Source: an uncultured Alistipes sp. (GTDB lineage Bacteria > Bacteroidota > Bacteroidia > Bacteroidales > Rikenellaceae). From it: 33,567 nt of DNA. Positions 6,954 through 15,413 of the stretch are shown here, one piece after another (the stretch's first letter is position 1; each line of letters opens with the position of its first letter). The DNA is taken from positions 1 to 33,567 of the forward strand of contig CAJGDC010000017.1 in assembly GCA_904502005.1 (NCBI GenBank), given 5' to 3'. Under the pieces are notes generated by a model that was not told the DNA's origin, ran no database searches, and worked only from the letters and a program-made list of their open reading frames with translations. A program made the position numbers and the translations under genes.

Positions 6954-7769
6954 ATGGCAAAACACAAGATTCTATATATTTGTCAGCAGATAATGCCTTA
7001 TCTTCCTGAGAACGAGGAGTCAAAACTCTGTCGTGAGTTGTCACAGGCGATGCAGGAGCGCGGGAATGAGATCCGCACCTTTATGCCTCGCTATGGTTGT
7101 GTCAATGAGCGTCGTAATCAGCTGCATGAGGTTATCCGTCTGTCGGGTATGAACCTTATTATTGACGACAATGACCACCAGCTAATCATTAAGGTGGCTT
7201 CTATACCGTCAGCACGCATACAGATATATTTTATTGATAATGAGGACTTTTTCTCACGCCGTGCTGTTGTGCGTGATGAAAATGGTGAGGAGTTTGCAGA
7301 TAATGACGAGCGCATGGTCTTCTTTGCACGTGGCGTGCTTGAGACTGTTAAGAAGTTGCGCTGGACTCCTGACGTTGTACACTGTCATGGTTGGTTCTCA
7401 TCTATCGTACCGCTCTATCTTCGTAAGGTCTTTAATAATGACCCAATTTTCCGCGACGTTAAAATCGTCAGCTCACTCTATGAGGATCGCTTTACTACCC
7501 CTCTGAATGCAGATTTGGGTAAAAAGCTTGCCGGAGAGGGTATGGATGATGAAAATATATCAATTATTGACACTCCTTCATACGAAAATCTCTATAGTTT
7601 CGTTATGTCACAGATTGATGGCGTTATTGCAGGCTCGGCATCTGTTGACTCTTCGCTTCTTGAGCAGGCGAAGGCTGCAGGTAAAAAGGTTATGGAGTAT
7701 ATAGAGCCAGAGAGTGAGGAGTTTTATGAGAACTATACTAAATTCTATGATGAACTGTTTGAAAATTAA
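6954..7769 (+). CDS. Stand-alone glycogen/starch synthase N-terminal-like domain protein
   Basis: This 271-residue protein is related to the N-terminal (GT5) half of bacterial glycogen synthase: KILYICQQIMPYLP at the start, RGNEIRTFMPRYG (about 37-49), IYFIDNEDFFSRR, and DVVHCHGWFSSIVPLYLR (about 140-157). Two features argue against normal catalysis. The KTGGLxDV motif that contacts ADP-glucose is replaced by PENEESKLCREL, and the C-terminal GT-B half is absent; glycogen synthases usually have about 480 residues or more. It may therefore be a regulatory or structural relative. It overlaps the following DUF4270 gene by about 23 bp, indicating translational coupling. Automated annotation would probably call it glycogen synthase, which I think is over-specific. 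Confidence 0.75.
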   Translation: MAKHKILYICQQIMPYLPENEESKLCRELSQAMQERGNEIRTFMPRYGCVNERRNQLHEVIRLSGMNLIIDDNDHQLIIKVASIPSARIQIYFIDNEDFFSRRAVVRDENGEEFADNDERMVFFARGVLETVKKLRWTPDVVHCHGWFSSIVPLYLRKVFNNDPIFRDVKIVSSLYEDRFTTPLNADLGKKLAGEGMDDENISIIDTPSYENLYSFVMSQIDGVIAGSASVDSSLLEQAKAAGKKVMEYIEPESEEFYENYTKFYDELFEN

Positions 7770-9483
7770 GCTGTCAGCGCTGCGCCTACTTGTTTTGGCT
7801 GCTGTGGCACTCTTTAGCGTGGGCTGCTCGGCTGATGTTGATAGCGAACTTGGATATGATATAATTCCAGACCATCAGAAGATGGAGATGCGCCACCTTA
7901 GATTTAAGGGTGGAAAGGTTATCGTCTTCAATGGGGCTGCAAGCTCTGAGGATAAGAGCGTGTATACAGAACGAGAGGGTAAATTCTTCCGTACATCGCT
8001 CTACCATACAGACTCGTTGCTCTCAAGCAATGTGTCGAATGGATATATCGGTGTTGAGCACAATGACACCTTCGGTATGCGTTCATCTGCACTTGCATCC
8101 TCAATGATCTTTATGAATAGCGTGGATAAGGAGACCGGCTTTGGTTATAAGCCAATCTTCGACACCTTGTCGCTTATTCTTACAATTAACGATTATGGTG
8201 TTGATACTCTGACACCAGTGAAGTATGAGATTTATGAGCTTACAAAGCCTCTCCTTGGTAGTGTTGTCAACGCTGCTGATACATCGGCATACTCAAATTG
8301 TAATATGGAGAGTGCTTATGACCCAAGTAAGCCACTCTTTACATTTACCTTCCCAGATGGTGAGAAGACAGGTCCTACAACTCGTACTATAGACCTTACT
8401 CCAGTAGATATGTCGCGCCATGGTCAGACATGGGACTTTGTGCGCCGCATAATGCTTATTCCTGATGATTATGACACAAATAAGGAGTGGGATGGCTATG
8501 CAAGGGATGTAGATAGCATCTACAGCAGCGAGAAGAAGTGGCAGGAGCATTTTCATGGTGTCTATATTAAGCCGGTACTTGAGAGTGTAGATGCATCAAA
8601 GCGCGGTGCACTCTATAGCTTTGACCTTAAGAGCTCTGGACTACAGCTGATGGGACGAAATCGCAATCCTAAGGACCCAACGCTCATTAAGGATACTATC
8701 GGAGCAAATTACTACTTCTACGACGAGACTTTGGATGGGTATACAGATGAATACGGTAACTTTATCGATGGTCCAGAGGATGTGAAGAATATCTCTGTTA
8801 ATAGCATCAAGCATGACTATACAGGCTCACTACTCGGTAATCTAAATATTGCCGCTTACGACAAGGATGGTAAGAAGCTTCCAAATAGCAGTCGCGATGA
8901 GGTTGCAGAGTGCTATGTTGAGGGCTTTGCAGGTGTAGCTACCGAGATTTACTTTACAGATGAGTTCCTTGCAGAGCTTAAGCGTGCAAGCTATCTTGAC
9001 CCAGATAAGGCAGATGTTAAGTATCGCGCTGTGGGAATTAACCAGTGCCGATTGTATGTATACCTTAAGGGTGCAGATTATAACTGGGATGAGAATATCA
9101 ACAATGCCCACCTGCTTACCCCGCTGATGGATAACTCTATTAGCCGTCTGGGTTCATATATTGGCTATAGTAAGCTAAACTGCATTGCGGACTATGACCC
9201 TGAGTATGAGACTAACTTTGGCTCGGAGTTGGCGTATGGTGGTCACCTAAACCGTACACGTGGCTGCTATGAGATGGATATTACAGGCTTTATGCAGCGT
9301 CTGTATAACTACGTGAACTCATTAGAGAAGATTGAGGATTACGACGAGACAGTCACTCCACGAGCAATCTATCTCGGTCCTGAGGCAATATCGCCATATA
9401 CTTTCAAGCACACTGAGCTTCAGGGTTCAAGTAGTACAAAGGCCCCAATCCATTTGGAGATGACCTATACGATGGTTAAGTAA
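7747..9483 (+). CDS. DUF4270 lipoprotein
   Basis: The protein has about 579 residues from the ATG at 7747; another ATG follows directly at 7750. Upstream in-frame GTG (7714) and ATG (7726) give an unlikely N-terminus, so I start at the ATG that yields a clean lipoprotein signal: basic NCLKIKLS, hydrophobic ALRLLVLAAVALFSVG, then Cys followed by SADVDSELG. The mature protein should be lipidated and exported. DUF4270 features I recognise are the SELGYDIIP segment after the Cys, the beta-rich middle and the C-terminal SSSTKAPIHLEMTYTMVK strand. The function of this family is unknown. It follows the GT5-like gene with an overlap. It could be a surface lipoprotein, but exposure is not provable from sequence. 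Confidence 0.82.
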   Translation: MMNCLKIKLSALRLLVLAAVALFSVGCSADVDSELGYDIIPDHQKMEMRHLRFKGGKVIVFNGAASSEDKSVYTEREGKFFRTSLYHTDSLLSSNVSNGYIGVEHNDTFGMRSSALASSMIFMNSVDKETGFGYKPIFDTLSLILTINDYGVDTLTPVKYEIYELTKPLLGSVVNAADTSAYSNCNMESAYDPSKPLFTFTFPDGEKTGPTTRTIDLTPVDMSRHGQTWDFVRRIMLIPDDYDTNKEWDGYARDVDSIYSSEKKWQEHFHGVYIKPVLESVDASKRGALYSFDLKSSGLQLMGRNRNPKDPTLIKDTIGANYYFYDETLDGYTDEYGNFIDGPEDVKNISVNSIKHDYTGSLLGNLNIAAYDKDGKKLPNSSRDEVAECYVEGFAGVATEIYFTDEFLAELKRASYLDPDKADVKYRAVGINQCRLYVYLKGADYNWDENINNAHLLTPLMDNSISRLGSYIGYSKLNCIADYDPEYETNFGSELAYGGHLNRTRGCYEMDITGFMQRLYNYVNSLEKIEDYDETVTPRAIYLGPEAISPYTFKHTELQGSSSTKAPIHLEMTYTMVK

Positions 9484-9513
9484 TTGAAAAACAGTAAGTA
9501 GAGCAATGTAAGT

Positions 9514-9540
9514 GAAACCTAAGCCAACAACTTAGGTTTC
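9514..9540. terminator. Perfect hairpin between DUF4270 gene and topA
   Basis: GAAACCTAAG (9514-9523), loop CCAACAA, CTTAGGTTTC (9531-9540): a perfect 10-bp stem. No T run follows (GTTGCG), so intrinsic termination is uncertain. It may instead be a processing or regulatory hairpin in the topA leader. Confidence 0.5.
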
Positions 9541-9567
9541 GTTGCGTAAACAGAAAAATAGTATATA

Positions 9568-11865
9568 ATGCAAAATCTGGTTATTGTAGAGTCGCCTGCA
9601 AAGGCAAAAACTATAGAGCGTTTCCTCGGCAAGGACTATATTGTAAAGTCTAGTTTTGGCCATATCCGCGACCTTGCCAAGAAGGGTCTGGGTGTGGATA
9701 TTGACAACGGCTTTGCTCCATGTTATGAGGTTTCGTCAGAGAAGAAGAAGGTTGTTGATGAGCTTACGCGACTAGCATCAAAGGTGGACGCCGTTTGGCT
9801 CGCATCCGATGAAGACCGCGAGGGAGAGGCTATTGCGTGGCACCTGACAGAGGTTCTTGGTCTGCCTGTAGAGCGTACAAAGCGTATTGTCTTTCACGAG
9901 ATTACTAAGAATGCCATTCTTAATGCTATAGAGAATCCCCGTACAGTAGATCTAAATCTTGTCAATGCACAGCAGGCTCGTCGTGTGCTTGATCGTATTG
10001 TGGGTTTTGAGCTCTCGCCAATTCTTTGGAAGAAGGTAAAGCCAGCACTCTCAGCAGGTCGTGTGCAGAGTGTAGCTGTACGACTTATTGTTGAGCGTGA
10101 ACGTGATATTATTGCACATAATGCAACAAGCTACTATCGTGTAGTTGCTCAGTTCTACTCTGTTGAGGATTTGGATAAAGTTGTCTTTAAGGCTGAGTAT
10201 CCAGAGCGCTTTGCAACAAAGGACGAGGCAATGGCAATGCTTGAGTGCTGCAAGACAGCAACCTTTACAGTTGCCCATAGTGAGGTTAAGCCTACAAAGC
10301 GCTACCCGGCACCACCATTTACCACCTCTACACTTCAGCAGGAGGCTGCTCGTAAGTATGGAATGTCTGTTTCGCAGACTATGTCTGTGGCGCAGCGACT
10401 CTATGAGCAGGGTCTTATTACCTATATGCGTACTGACTCGGTAAACCTCTCACAGCTTGCTATTAATGCATGTAAGGAGGAGGTGACAGCTCTGTTTGGT
10501 GAGAAGTACTCAAATCCAAGAAATTATACCACCCATAGCAAGGGTGCTCAGGAGGCTCACGAGGCAATCCGACCTTCATATATCAATCGTCGAGAGATTG
10601 ACGGTACTGCAGTAGAGAAGCGACTCTATGACCTTATTTGGAAGCGCACAGTTGCATCGCAGATGGTCCCTGCGGATATTGACCGCACAACAATCAATAT
10701 TGCAATGTCGGACCGCACAGAGTGCTTTGTAGCTACTGGAGATACAATGCGTTTTGATGGCTTTATGCGCCTATATTCTGAGAGTGTAGATGATGATAAC
10801 CAGGATGGCGAGCACACTGCAACGCTGCCACTGCTCAAACAGGGTGAGGTTGTCAAGGCTCAGAGCATAGTTGCTACTGAGCGATTTACTCAGCCTCCTT
10901 TGCGATATAATGAGGCATCGCTCGTTAAACGCCTTGAGGAGCTCGGTATCGGTCGCCCATCTACATATGCGCCGACAATCTCTACAATTATCACCCGCGG
11001 ATATGTAGAGAAGAGCTCTCGTCCAGCCCAGAAGCGAAACTACACAGCTATAACCCTTCGTGGAAATAATATTACAGAGAAGGTGGCATCGGAGAATTAT
11101 GGTGCTGAGAAGAATCGACTCTCTCCAACCGATATAGGTATGTTGGTGAATGACTATCTTGAGGCTCAGTTTGCAATGATTATGGACTACAACTTTACTG
11201 CTAACGTAGAGAAGGAGTTTGACCGCATTGCCGAGGGAGAGATTGTTTGGAGTGATATGATTAGCTCTTTCTACACTCCATTCCACAACATGGTAGATTC
11301 GGCAATCCAGACCCAGCCTTCCTCACATCAGCAGGTACGAGTTTTGGGTGTTGATCCTAAGAGTGGACATGTTGTTAAGGCGCGCATTGGTCGCTATGGC
11401 CCAATGGTTGAGATTGAGGCGGCAGAGGGTGAGAAACCTCAGTATGCATCCCTTAAGAAGGGTCAGCTTATTGAGTCAATAACCCTTGAGCAGGCACTTG
11501 AACTCTTTGCTCTTCCTCGTACAGTTGGCGTCTATGAGGGAGTTGAGGTGGTTGTTGGTATTGGTAAGTTCGGTGGCTATGTTCGCCATGGTAACACCTT
11601 TGCCTCACTCGCTAAGAGTGACGACCCATATACTGTAAGCTATGAGCGCTCTGTAGAGTTGCTCGAGCAGCAGAAGGAGCAGGCTGCAGCAGCAAATACT
11701 CCACTTAAGACCTTTGCAGAGGATAAGGCTCTGGTTATTAAGAATGGTCGCTATGGCGCTTATATCGCATATAAGGGCAAGAATTACCGTCTGCCGAAGG
11801 GTGCAAAGCCAGAGAATATGAGCTATGAGGATTGTATAAAAGTTGTAAATTCATCAAAGAAATAA
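9568..11865 (+). CDS. topA: DNA topoisomerase I (type IA)
   Basis: This 765-residue enzyme relaxes negative supercoils through a 5'-phosphotyrosine link. The Toprim domain begins at residue 1 (NLVIVESPAKAKTIERFLG) and includes the acidic ASDEDREGEAIAWHL motif near 88-102. The catalytic Tyr is residue 286 in GLITYMRTDSVNLS. RPSTYAPTISTIITRGYVE and the KEFDRIAEGE segment close the core. The C-terminal 170 residues contain two or three zinc-free repeats (GRYGPMVEI, GKFGGYVRHG, NGRYGAYIAYKGKNYRLPKG) instead of the C4 zinc fingers of the E. coli enzyme. No TAnnTTTG box is visible before it. pepC-like peptidase follows after 18 bp. Confidence 0.97.
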   Translation: MQNLVIVESPAKAKTIERFLGKDYIVKSSFGHIRDLAKKGLGVDIDNGFAPCYEVSSEKKKVVDELTRLASKVDAVWLASDEDREGEAIAWHLTEVLGLPVERTKRIVFHEITKNAILNAIENPRTVDLNLVNAQQARRVLDRIVGFELSPILWKKVKPALSAGRVQSVAVRLIVERERDIIAHNATSYYRVVAQFYSVEDLDKVVFKAEYPERFATKDEAMAMLECCKTATFTVAHSEVKPTKRYPAPPFTTSTLQQEAARKYGMSVSQTMSVAQRLYEQGLITYMRTDSVNLSQLAINACKEEVTALFGEKYSNPRNYTTHSKGAQEAHEAIRPSYINRREIDGTAVEKRLYDLIWKRTVASQMVPADIDRTTINIAMSDRTECFVATGDTMRFDGFMRLYSESVDDDNQDGEHTATLPLLKQGEVVKAQSIVATERFTQPPLRYNEASLVKRLEELGIGRPSTYAPTISTIITRGYVEKSSRPAQKRNYTAITLRGNNITEKVASENYGAEKNRLSPTDIGMLVNDYLEAQFAMIMDYNFTANVEKEFDRIAEGEIVWSDMISSFYTPFHNMVDSAIQTQPSSHQQVRVLGVDPKSGHVVKARIGRYGPMVEIEAAEGEKPQYASLKKGQLIESITLEQALELFALPRTVGVYEGVEVVVGIGKFGGYVRHGNTFASLAKSDDPYTVSYERSVELLEQQKEQAAAANTPLKTFAEDKALVIKNGRYGAYIAYKGKNYRLPKGAKPENMSYEDCIKVVNSSKK

Positions 11866-11883
11866 CCTTAAAATATTACGATT

Positions 11884-13056
11884 ATGAAGAGACTATTTGT
11901 TACACTGCTTGTCTGCCTATTCGCTTTCAATGCAATGGCAGAGGATAAGGGTTACAAGTTTACTGATGGTAAACTTATTAAGACTACATCTGTAAAGAAT
12001 CAGTTCCGCAGTGGTACCTGCTGGTGCTTCTCAGCTCTCTCATGGCTCGAGAATGAGATTCTCCGTGCTGGTGGTGAGGAGATGGACCTCTCTGAGATGT
12101 GGATTGTTCGCAACGTCTACTTTGAGAAGGCTGTAAAGTATGTTCGCCTGCATGGTGCGCTTAACTTCGCTGTTGGTGGAGCTTTTCACGATGTAACCGA
12201 GGGCATTAAGAAGTATGGTATCGTTCCACAGGAGGTATATGAGGGTCTAAATTATGGCACTGAGCTTCCTCACTTTAACGAGATTGATGCTGTGCTTAAG
12301 GCTTACGTAGACGCTATTATCAAGAACCCTAATCGTACCCTTACAACTGCTTGGCAGGCTGGTCTGAATGGTATTCTTGATGCATATTTCGGCAAGATGC
12401 CTGAGACTTTTGAGTATAAGGGCAAGACATATACTCCACAGTCATTCGCTGCATCACTTCCAATCAAGATGGAGGATTATGTATCTCTCTCATCTTTCAC
12501 TCACCACCCATTCTACTCAACCTTTGTTATTGAGGTGCCAGATAACTGGATGTGGGCAAGTGTTTACAATGTGCCACTTGAGGAGTTGATGGCAGTTATT
12601 GACAACGCTCTTGCAAACGACTACTCAATCGGTTGGGCTTCAGATGTGTCAGAGAAGGGCTTCAGCCGTACTAAGGCTTTTGCTATTGTTCCTGAGGATA
12701 ATATCGACAATATGAGCGGTACTGACGCAGAGCGTTGGGGCGCTATGAGTGACCGTGAGCGTAACAAAGCACTCTATAGCTTTGATAAGCCTGGTAAGGA
12801 GAAGGTTATCACACAGCAGATGCGTCAGCAGGCTTATGATAACTATCAGACTACTGATGACCACGGTATGGTAATCATCGGTACTGCTACAGACCAGTGC
12901 GGTAACCCATACTTCAAGGTTAAGAACTCTTGGGGTACAGACTCTCCATATAAGGGCTACTACTACTTCTCTCGCCCATTTGTGGAGTACAAGACTATGT
13001 CGATTATGGTTAATAAGAATGCGATTCCTAAGGAGATTCGCAAAAAGCTATTCTAA
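11884..13056 (+). CDS. Secreted C1-family cysteine peptidase (aminopeptidase C / bleomycin hydrolase type)
   Basis: This is a 390-residue protein with a signal peptide (MKRLFVTLLVCLFAFNAMA, cleaved near residue 19). The papain-clan catalytic residues are visible: Gln40 and Cys46 in NQFRSGTCWCFS, His327 in DDHGMVIIG, and Asn348 in KVKNSWG. The large insertions between them fit the bleomycin hydrolase/PepC branch, but the signal peptide differs from the cytoplasmic enzymes, so it probably trims peptides in the periplasm or outside the cell. It starts 18 bp after topA, whose transcript may include it. The stop codon abuts palindromic element 2. Confidence 0.9.
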   Translation: MKRLFVTLLVCLFAFNAMAEDKGYKFTDGKLIKTTSVKNQFRSGTCWCFSALSWLENEILRAGGEEMDLSEMWIVRNVYFEKAVKYVRLHGALNFAVGGAFHDVTEGIKKYGIVPQEVYEGLNYGTELPHFNEIDAVLKAYVDAIIKNPNRTLTTAWQAGLNGILDAYFGKMPETFEYKGKTYTPQSFAASLPIKMEDYVSLSSFTHHPFYSTFVIEVPDNWMWASVYNVPLEELMAVIDNALANDYSIGWASDVSEKGFSRTKAFAIVPEDNIDNMSGTDAERWGAMSDRERNKALYSFDKPGKEKVITQQMRQQAYDNYQTTDDHGMVIIGTATDQCGNPYFKVKNSWGTDSPYKGYYYFSRPFVEYKTMSIMVNKNAIPKEIRKKLF

Positions 13057-13183
13057 TTTTGTCGTGAAAATGTAGAATTTACTTCCGCTATCAAGAAAAA
13101 TTGGTTTGGCTGTACGTTTTAGTACTATCCTGTACCAATTTTTCTTGACGAGCGTTGTAACTACCACATTTTGACAACAAAAT
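13056..13183. repeat. Palindromic intergenic element, copy 2
   Basis: This 128-bp element starts on the last base of the peptidase stop codon. Outer arms of 29 nt on each side are imperfect inverted repeats: 13056-13084 (beginning ATTTTGTCGTGAAAATGT) against 13155-13183. The core runs from CCGCT (13085-13089) to AGCG (13151-13154). The stem AAGAAAAATTGGT (13093-13105) pairs perfectly with 13134-13146. The tip (13108-13130), GGCTGTAC, GTTTTA, GTACTATCC, is identical to copy 1, although the stem and arm sequences differ. It should act as an intrinsic terminator between the convergent peptidase and glgB genes. Confidence 0.8.
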
Positions 13184-13310
13184 CTTTGTCGTTATAGCGG
13201 CACATTTCCTGCCGCTAATAAAAAATGCCTGCTGGGCTGTACTATTTGGTACTATCCTGTGCAGGCATTTTTCATTGAGCGTGGTAAAAGTTGTGCTAAT
13301 TAGGTTAATA
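13183..13310. repeat. Palindromic intergenic element, copy 3
   Basis: This is a tandem neighbour of copy 2 (core start to core start 127 bp). The core runs from CCGCT (13212-13216) to AGCG (13278-13281), 70 bp. AAAAATGCCTGC (13221-13232) pairs with GCAGGCATTTTT (13261-13272). The tip (13235-13257) is GGCTGTAC, loop TATTTG, GTACTATCC. The outer arms pair only weakly; instead AGCGGCA (13196-13202) and TGCCGCT (13210-13216) form a small side hairpin. Copy 1 has a similar AGCGG/CCGCT pair. The outer limits are set by analogy with copy 2. Bases 13311-13360, up to the glgB stop, hold nothing I recognise. Confidence 0.72.
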
Positions 13311-13360
13311 CAACTCCCATCTTCAGAAAAGGGACGGTACACACTTACTGCGTAGCCGAA

Positions 13361-15394
13361 CTATCTGTGCCACTTGAGCACCATGGCGGTGCGGGCGGTG
13401 TTGTAAATCTTGATATAGTGGTGTGTATTGCCCTCGTCATCCTTAGCAGAGTAGGAGAAGTGTTCGCTACCGACTACATTACGACCCTGACCGCCGAAGC
13501 GGGTGTCGTCGGTTGTAAGTTCCACGGTATACTTTCCTGGGCGTGGAACCTCGGTGATATAGTCTGGTATAGATGCTTCAGTATGCCAATTAAAGACAAA
13601 GAGCAGGTTGCGGTGTGAGAATACGAGTGTCTTATTGTCGTAGTCTGTATTCCACTTCCACGGGTAACCATTCTGCAGCACGCGATTCTTCTTAACCAAG
13701 CGAATCATTGCACGGTCAAACTCGCCAAGCTGTGAGTAGCGCAAGAATCCATTTGTAGAGAGCGACCAAAGTCTTTGTGCGTGGGCATAGCTCCAGTCGT
13801 TACCCTCACGAGGGAAGTCTATCCACTCTGGATGACCGAACTCGTTGCCCATAAAGTTGAGGTAAGCGTCGCCACCTGTTGCGATGGTCATCAGACGAAT
13901 CATCTTATGAAGTGCCATTCCTCGCTCAACGACAAGGTTTTCAGAAGCTCGGTTCATGGCAAAGTACATCTCCTTATCCATCAGTCGGAAGGCGATGGTC
14001 TTATCGCCCACAAGAGCTTGGTCGTGCGACTCTGCGTATGCAACGGTCTTTACACCAGGTAGGCGAGAGGTCATGATGCTCCACATCTCGTCAAGATTCC
14101 ACTCCTCGTCAGGTATATCCTTGAGTAGCTTAATCCAGAAGTCCGGTATCGCCATCCCAAGGCGGTAGTCAAAGCCTACGCCACCATCGTCAATAGGGTT
14201 GCACATGCCCGGCATGCCACTTACATCCTCGGCGATGGTTATTGCTGCAGAGTTGAAGCTGTGAATCAGCTTGTTAGCAAGGGTAAGGTAGATAATTGCG
14301 TCGCGGTTCACACCCTCATCGAAGAACTTCTCGCGGCAGTCAAAATCGGTATAACCATGGTGGTGGTAGAGCATTGATGTTACACCATCAAAGCGGTAGC
14401 CGTCAAAGTGGAAGATATCCATCCAGTACTTGACGTTGGATAGCAGGAAGTGCTCAACCTCGCGCTTGCCATAATCGAAGGTCTTAGAGTCCCAATACTG
14501 CTGATAGCCCGCACCGCCCTCCTTAGAGTAGTGGTGCTGTGAGCCGTCAAGTTCGTTGATGCCCTCGTTGAGATTCTTTACGTAGTGAGCATGGACAATA
14601 TCCATAATCACTGCTATACCCATAGAGTGCGCCTTGCGAATGAGCGACTTAAGTTCCTCAGGTGTGCCGAAGCGAGATGATGGGGCAAAGAAGTTCGATA
14701 CATGGTAACCAAATGAGCCGTAGTATGGGTGCTCGGCAATAGCCATAACTTGTATGGCGTTATAACCTGCACGACGAACTTTTGGCAGAATCTTGGTCTC
14801 AAACTCACGGTAAGTTCCAACGCCCTCCTTCTCCTGAGCCATACCCACATGTGTCTCGTAGATAAGTAGTGGGTCGCATTTTGATGCCGAGAAGTTATCT
14901 TCGGACCAGTCAAATGGCTCGTCAATCCAGAACTGAGCAGTGTAGTTTTTGGTTTCATCGTCTTGGACTACGCGAGTTGCATAGGCCGGTATGCGGTCAT
15001 GCCAACCATTTGCACCGTGGATATGTAACTTGTAAAGTGAGCCGTGAGTAAGACGATAGCCATACATAGCCTCTGGAAGGAATATGCTCCATACACCATT
15101 TCCACCCTTATTTAGGCGTAGCTGAGTACGTTGCCAGCCGTTGAAGTCGCCAAAGATATAGACGTCGTATGCCTCAGGAAGCCACTCTCGGAACCACCAT
15201 CCCGAGAGCGACTCATCATATTGCCAGCCAAAGTAGCGATAGCCATTTGCGTAATCGACAATAGAGCCACTACTGCGCTCAATATCTTCAAGACGCTGCA
15301 AATAGAGGTTATGACGTAGTTCAATCTCCCCCTCAACGGGTTGTAGCCACTCGTCTGCCTCAACTATTGGCAATCTGTTCTTCTTTGCTGACAT
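13361..15394 (-). CDS. glgB: 1,4-alpha-glucan branching enzyme (GH13, eukaryote-like GH13_8 type)
   Basis: The protein has 677 residues from the ATG at 15394 (MSAKKNRLPIVEADEW). A further in-frame start at 15430 would overlap the upstream gene and adds only a basic stub, so I reject it. An N-terminal CBM48-like domain (WWFREWLPEAYDVYIFGDFN) precedes the GH13 barrel. Catalytic residues: Asp336 in GYRFDGVTSM, Glu389 in TIAEDVSGMP, Asp458 in AESHDQALVGDKT. The GVTSMLYHHHG and GNEFGHPEWIDFPR signatures are those of plant, fungal and animal branching enzymes, a form also found in Bacteroidota. It makes alpha-1,6 branches in glycogen. It lies 19 bp after the propeller-like gene and is probably co-transcribed with it. 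Confidence 0.94.
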   Translation of the reverse strand: MSAKKNRLPIVEADEWLQPVEGEIELRHNLYLQRLEDIERSSGSIVDYANGYRYFGWQYDESLSGWWFREWLPEAYDVYIFGDFNGWQRTQLRLNKGGNGVWSIFLPEAMYGYRLTHGSLYKLHIHGANGWHDRIPAYATRVVQDDETKNYTAQFWIDEPFDWSEDNFSASKCDPLLIYETHVGMAQEKEGVGTYREFETKILPKVRRAGYNAIQVMAIAEHPYYGSFGYHVSNFFAPSSRFGTPEELKSLIRKAHSMGIAVIMDIVHAHYVKNLNEGINELDGSQHHYSKEGGAGYQQYWDSKTFDYGKREVEHFLLSNVKYWMDIFHFDGYRFDGVTSMLYHHHGYTDFDCREKFFDEGVNRDAIIYLTLANKLIHSFNSAAITIAEDVSGMPGMCNPIDDGGVGFDYRLGMAIPDFWIKLLKDIPDEEWNLDEMWSIMTSRLPGVKTVAYAESHDQALVGDKTIAFRLMDKEMYFAMNRASENLVVERGMALHKMIRLMTIATGGDAYLNFMGNEFGHPEWIDFPREGNDWSYAHAQRLWSLSTNGFLRYSQLGEFDRAMIRLVKKNRVLQNGYPWKWNTDYDNKTLVFSHRNLLFVFNWHTEASIPDYITEVPRPGKYTVELTTDDTRFGGQGRNVVGSEHFSYSAKDDEGNTHHYIKIYNTARTAMVLKWHR

Positions 15395-15413
15395 ATTATC
15401 TATTTTTTTGATT

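Noticed and set aside
7714..7746. Upstream GTG/ATG starts for the DUF4270 gene
   Set aside because: They add residues before a normal lipoprotein signal peptide and deepen the overlap with the preceding gene. The ATG pair at 7747/7750 gives a proper signal.
9481..9567. Consensus promoter for topA
   Set aside because: No TAnnTTTG box is present; only the 10-bp hairpin is clear.
10771..11286. Minus-strand frame of 171 codons within topA
   Set aside because: Lies entirely inside a conserved coding region and has no recognisable motifs.
13056..13310. CRISPR-like repeats between the peptidase and glgB
   Set aside because: Only two units, palindromic, with a variable stem and conserved tip; there is no repeat-spacer pattern and no cas gene.
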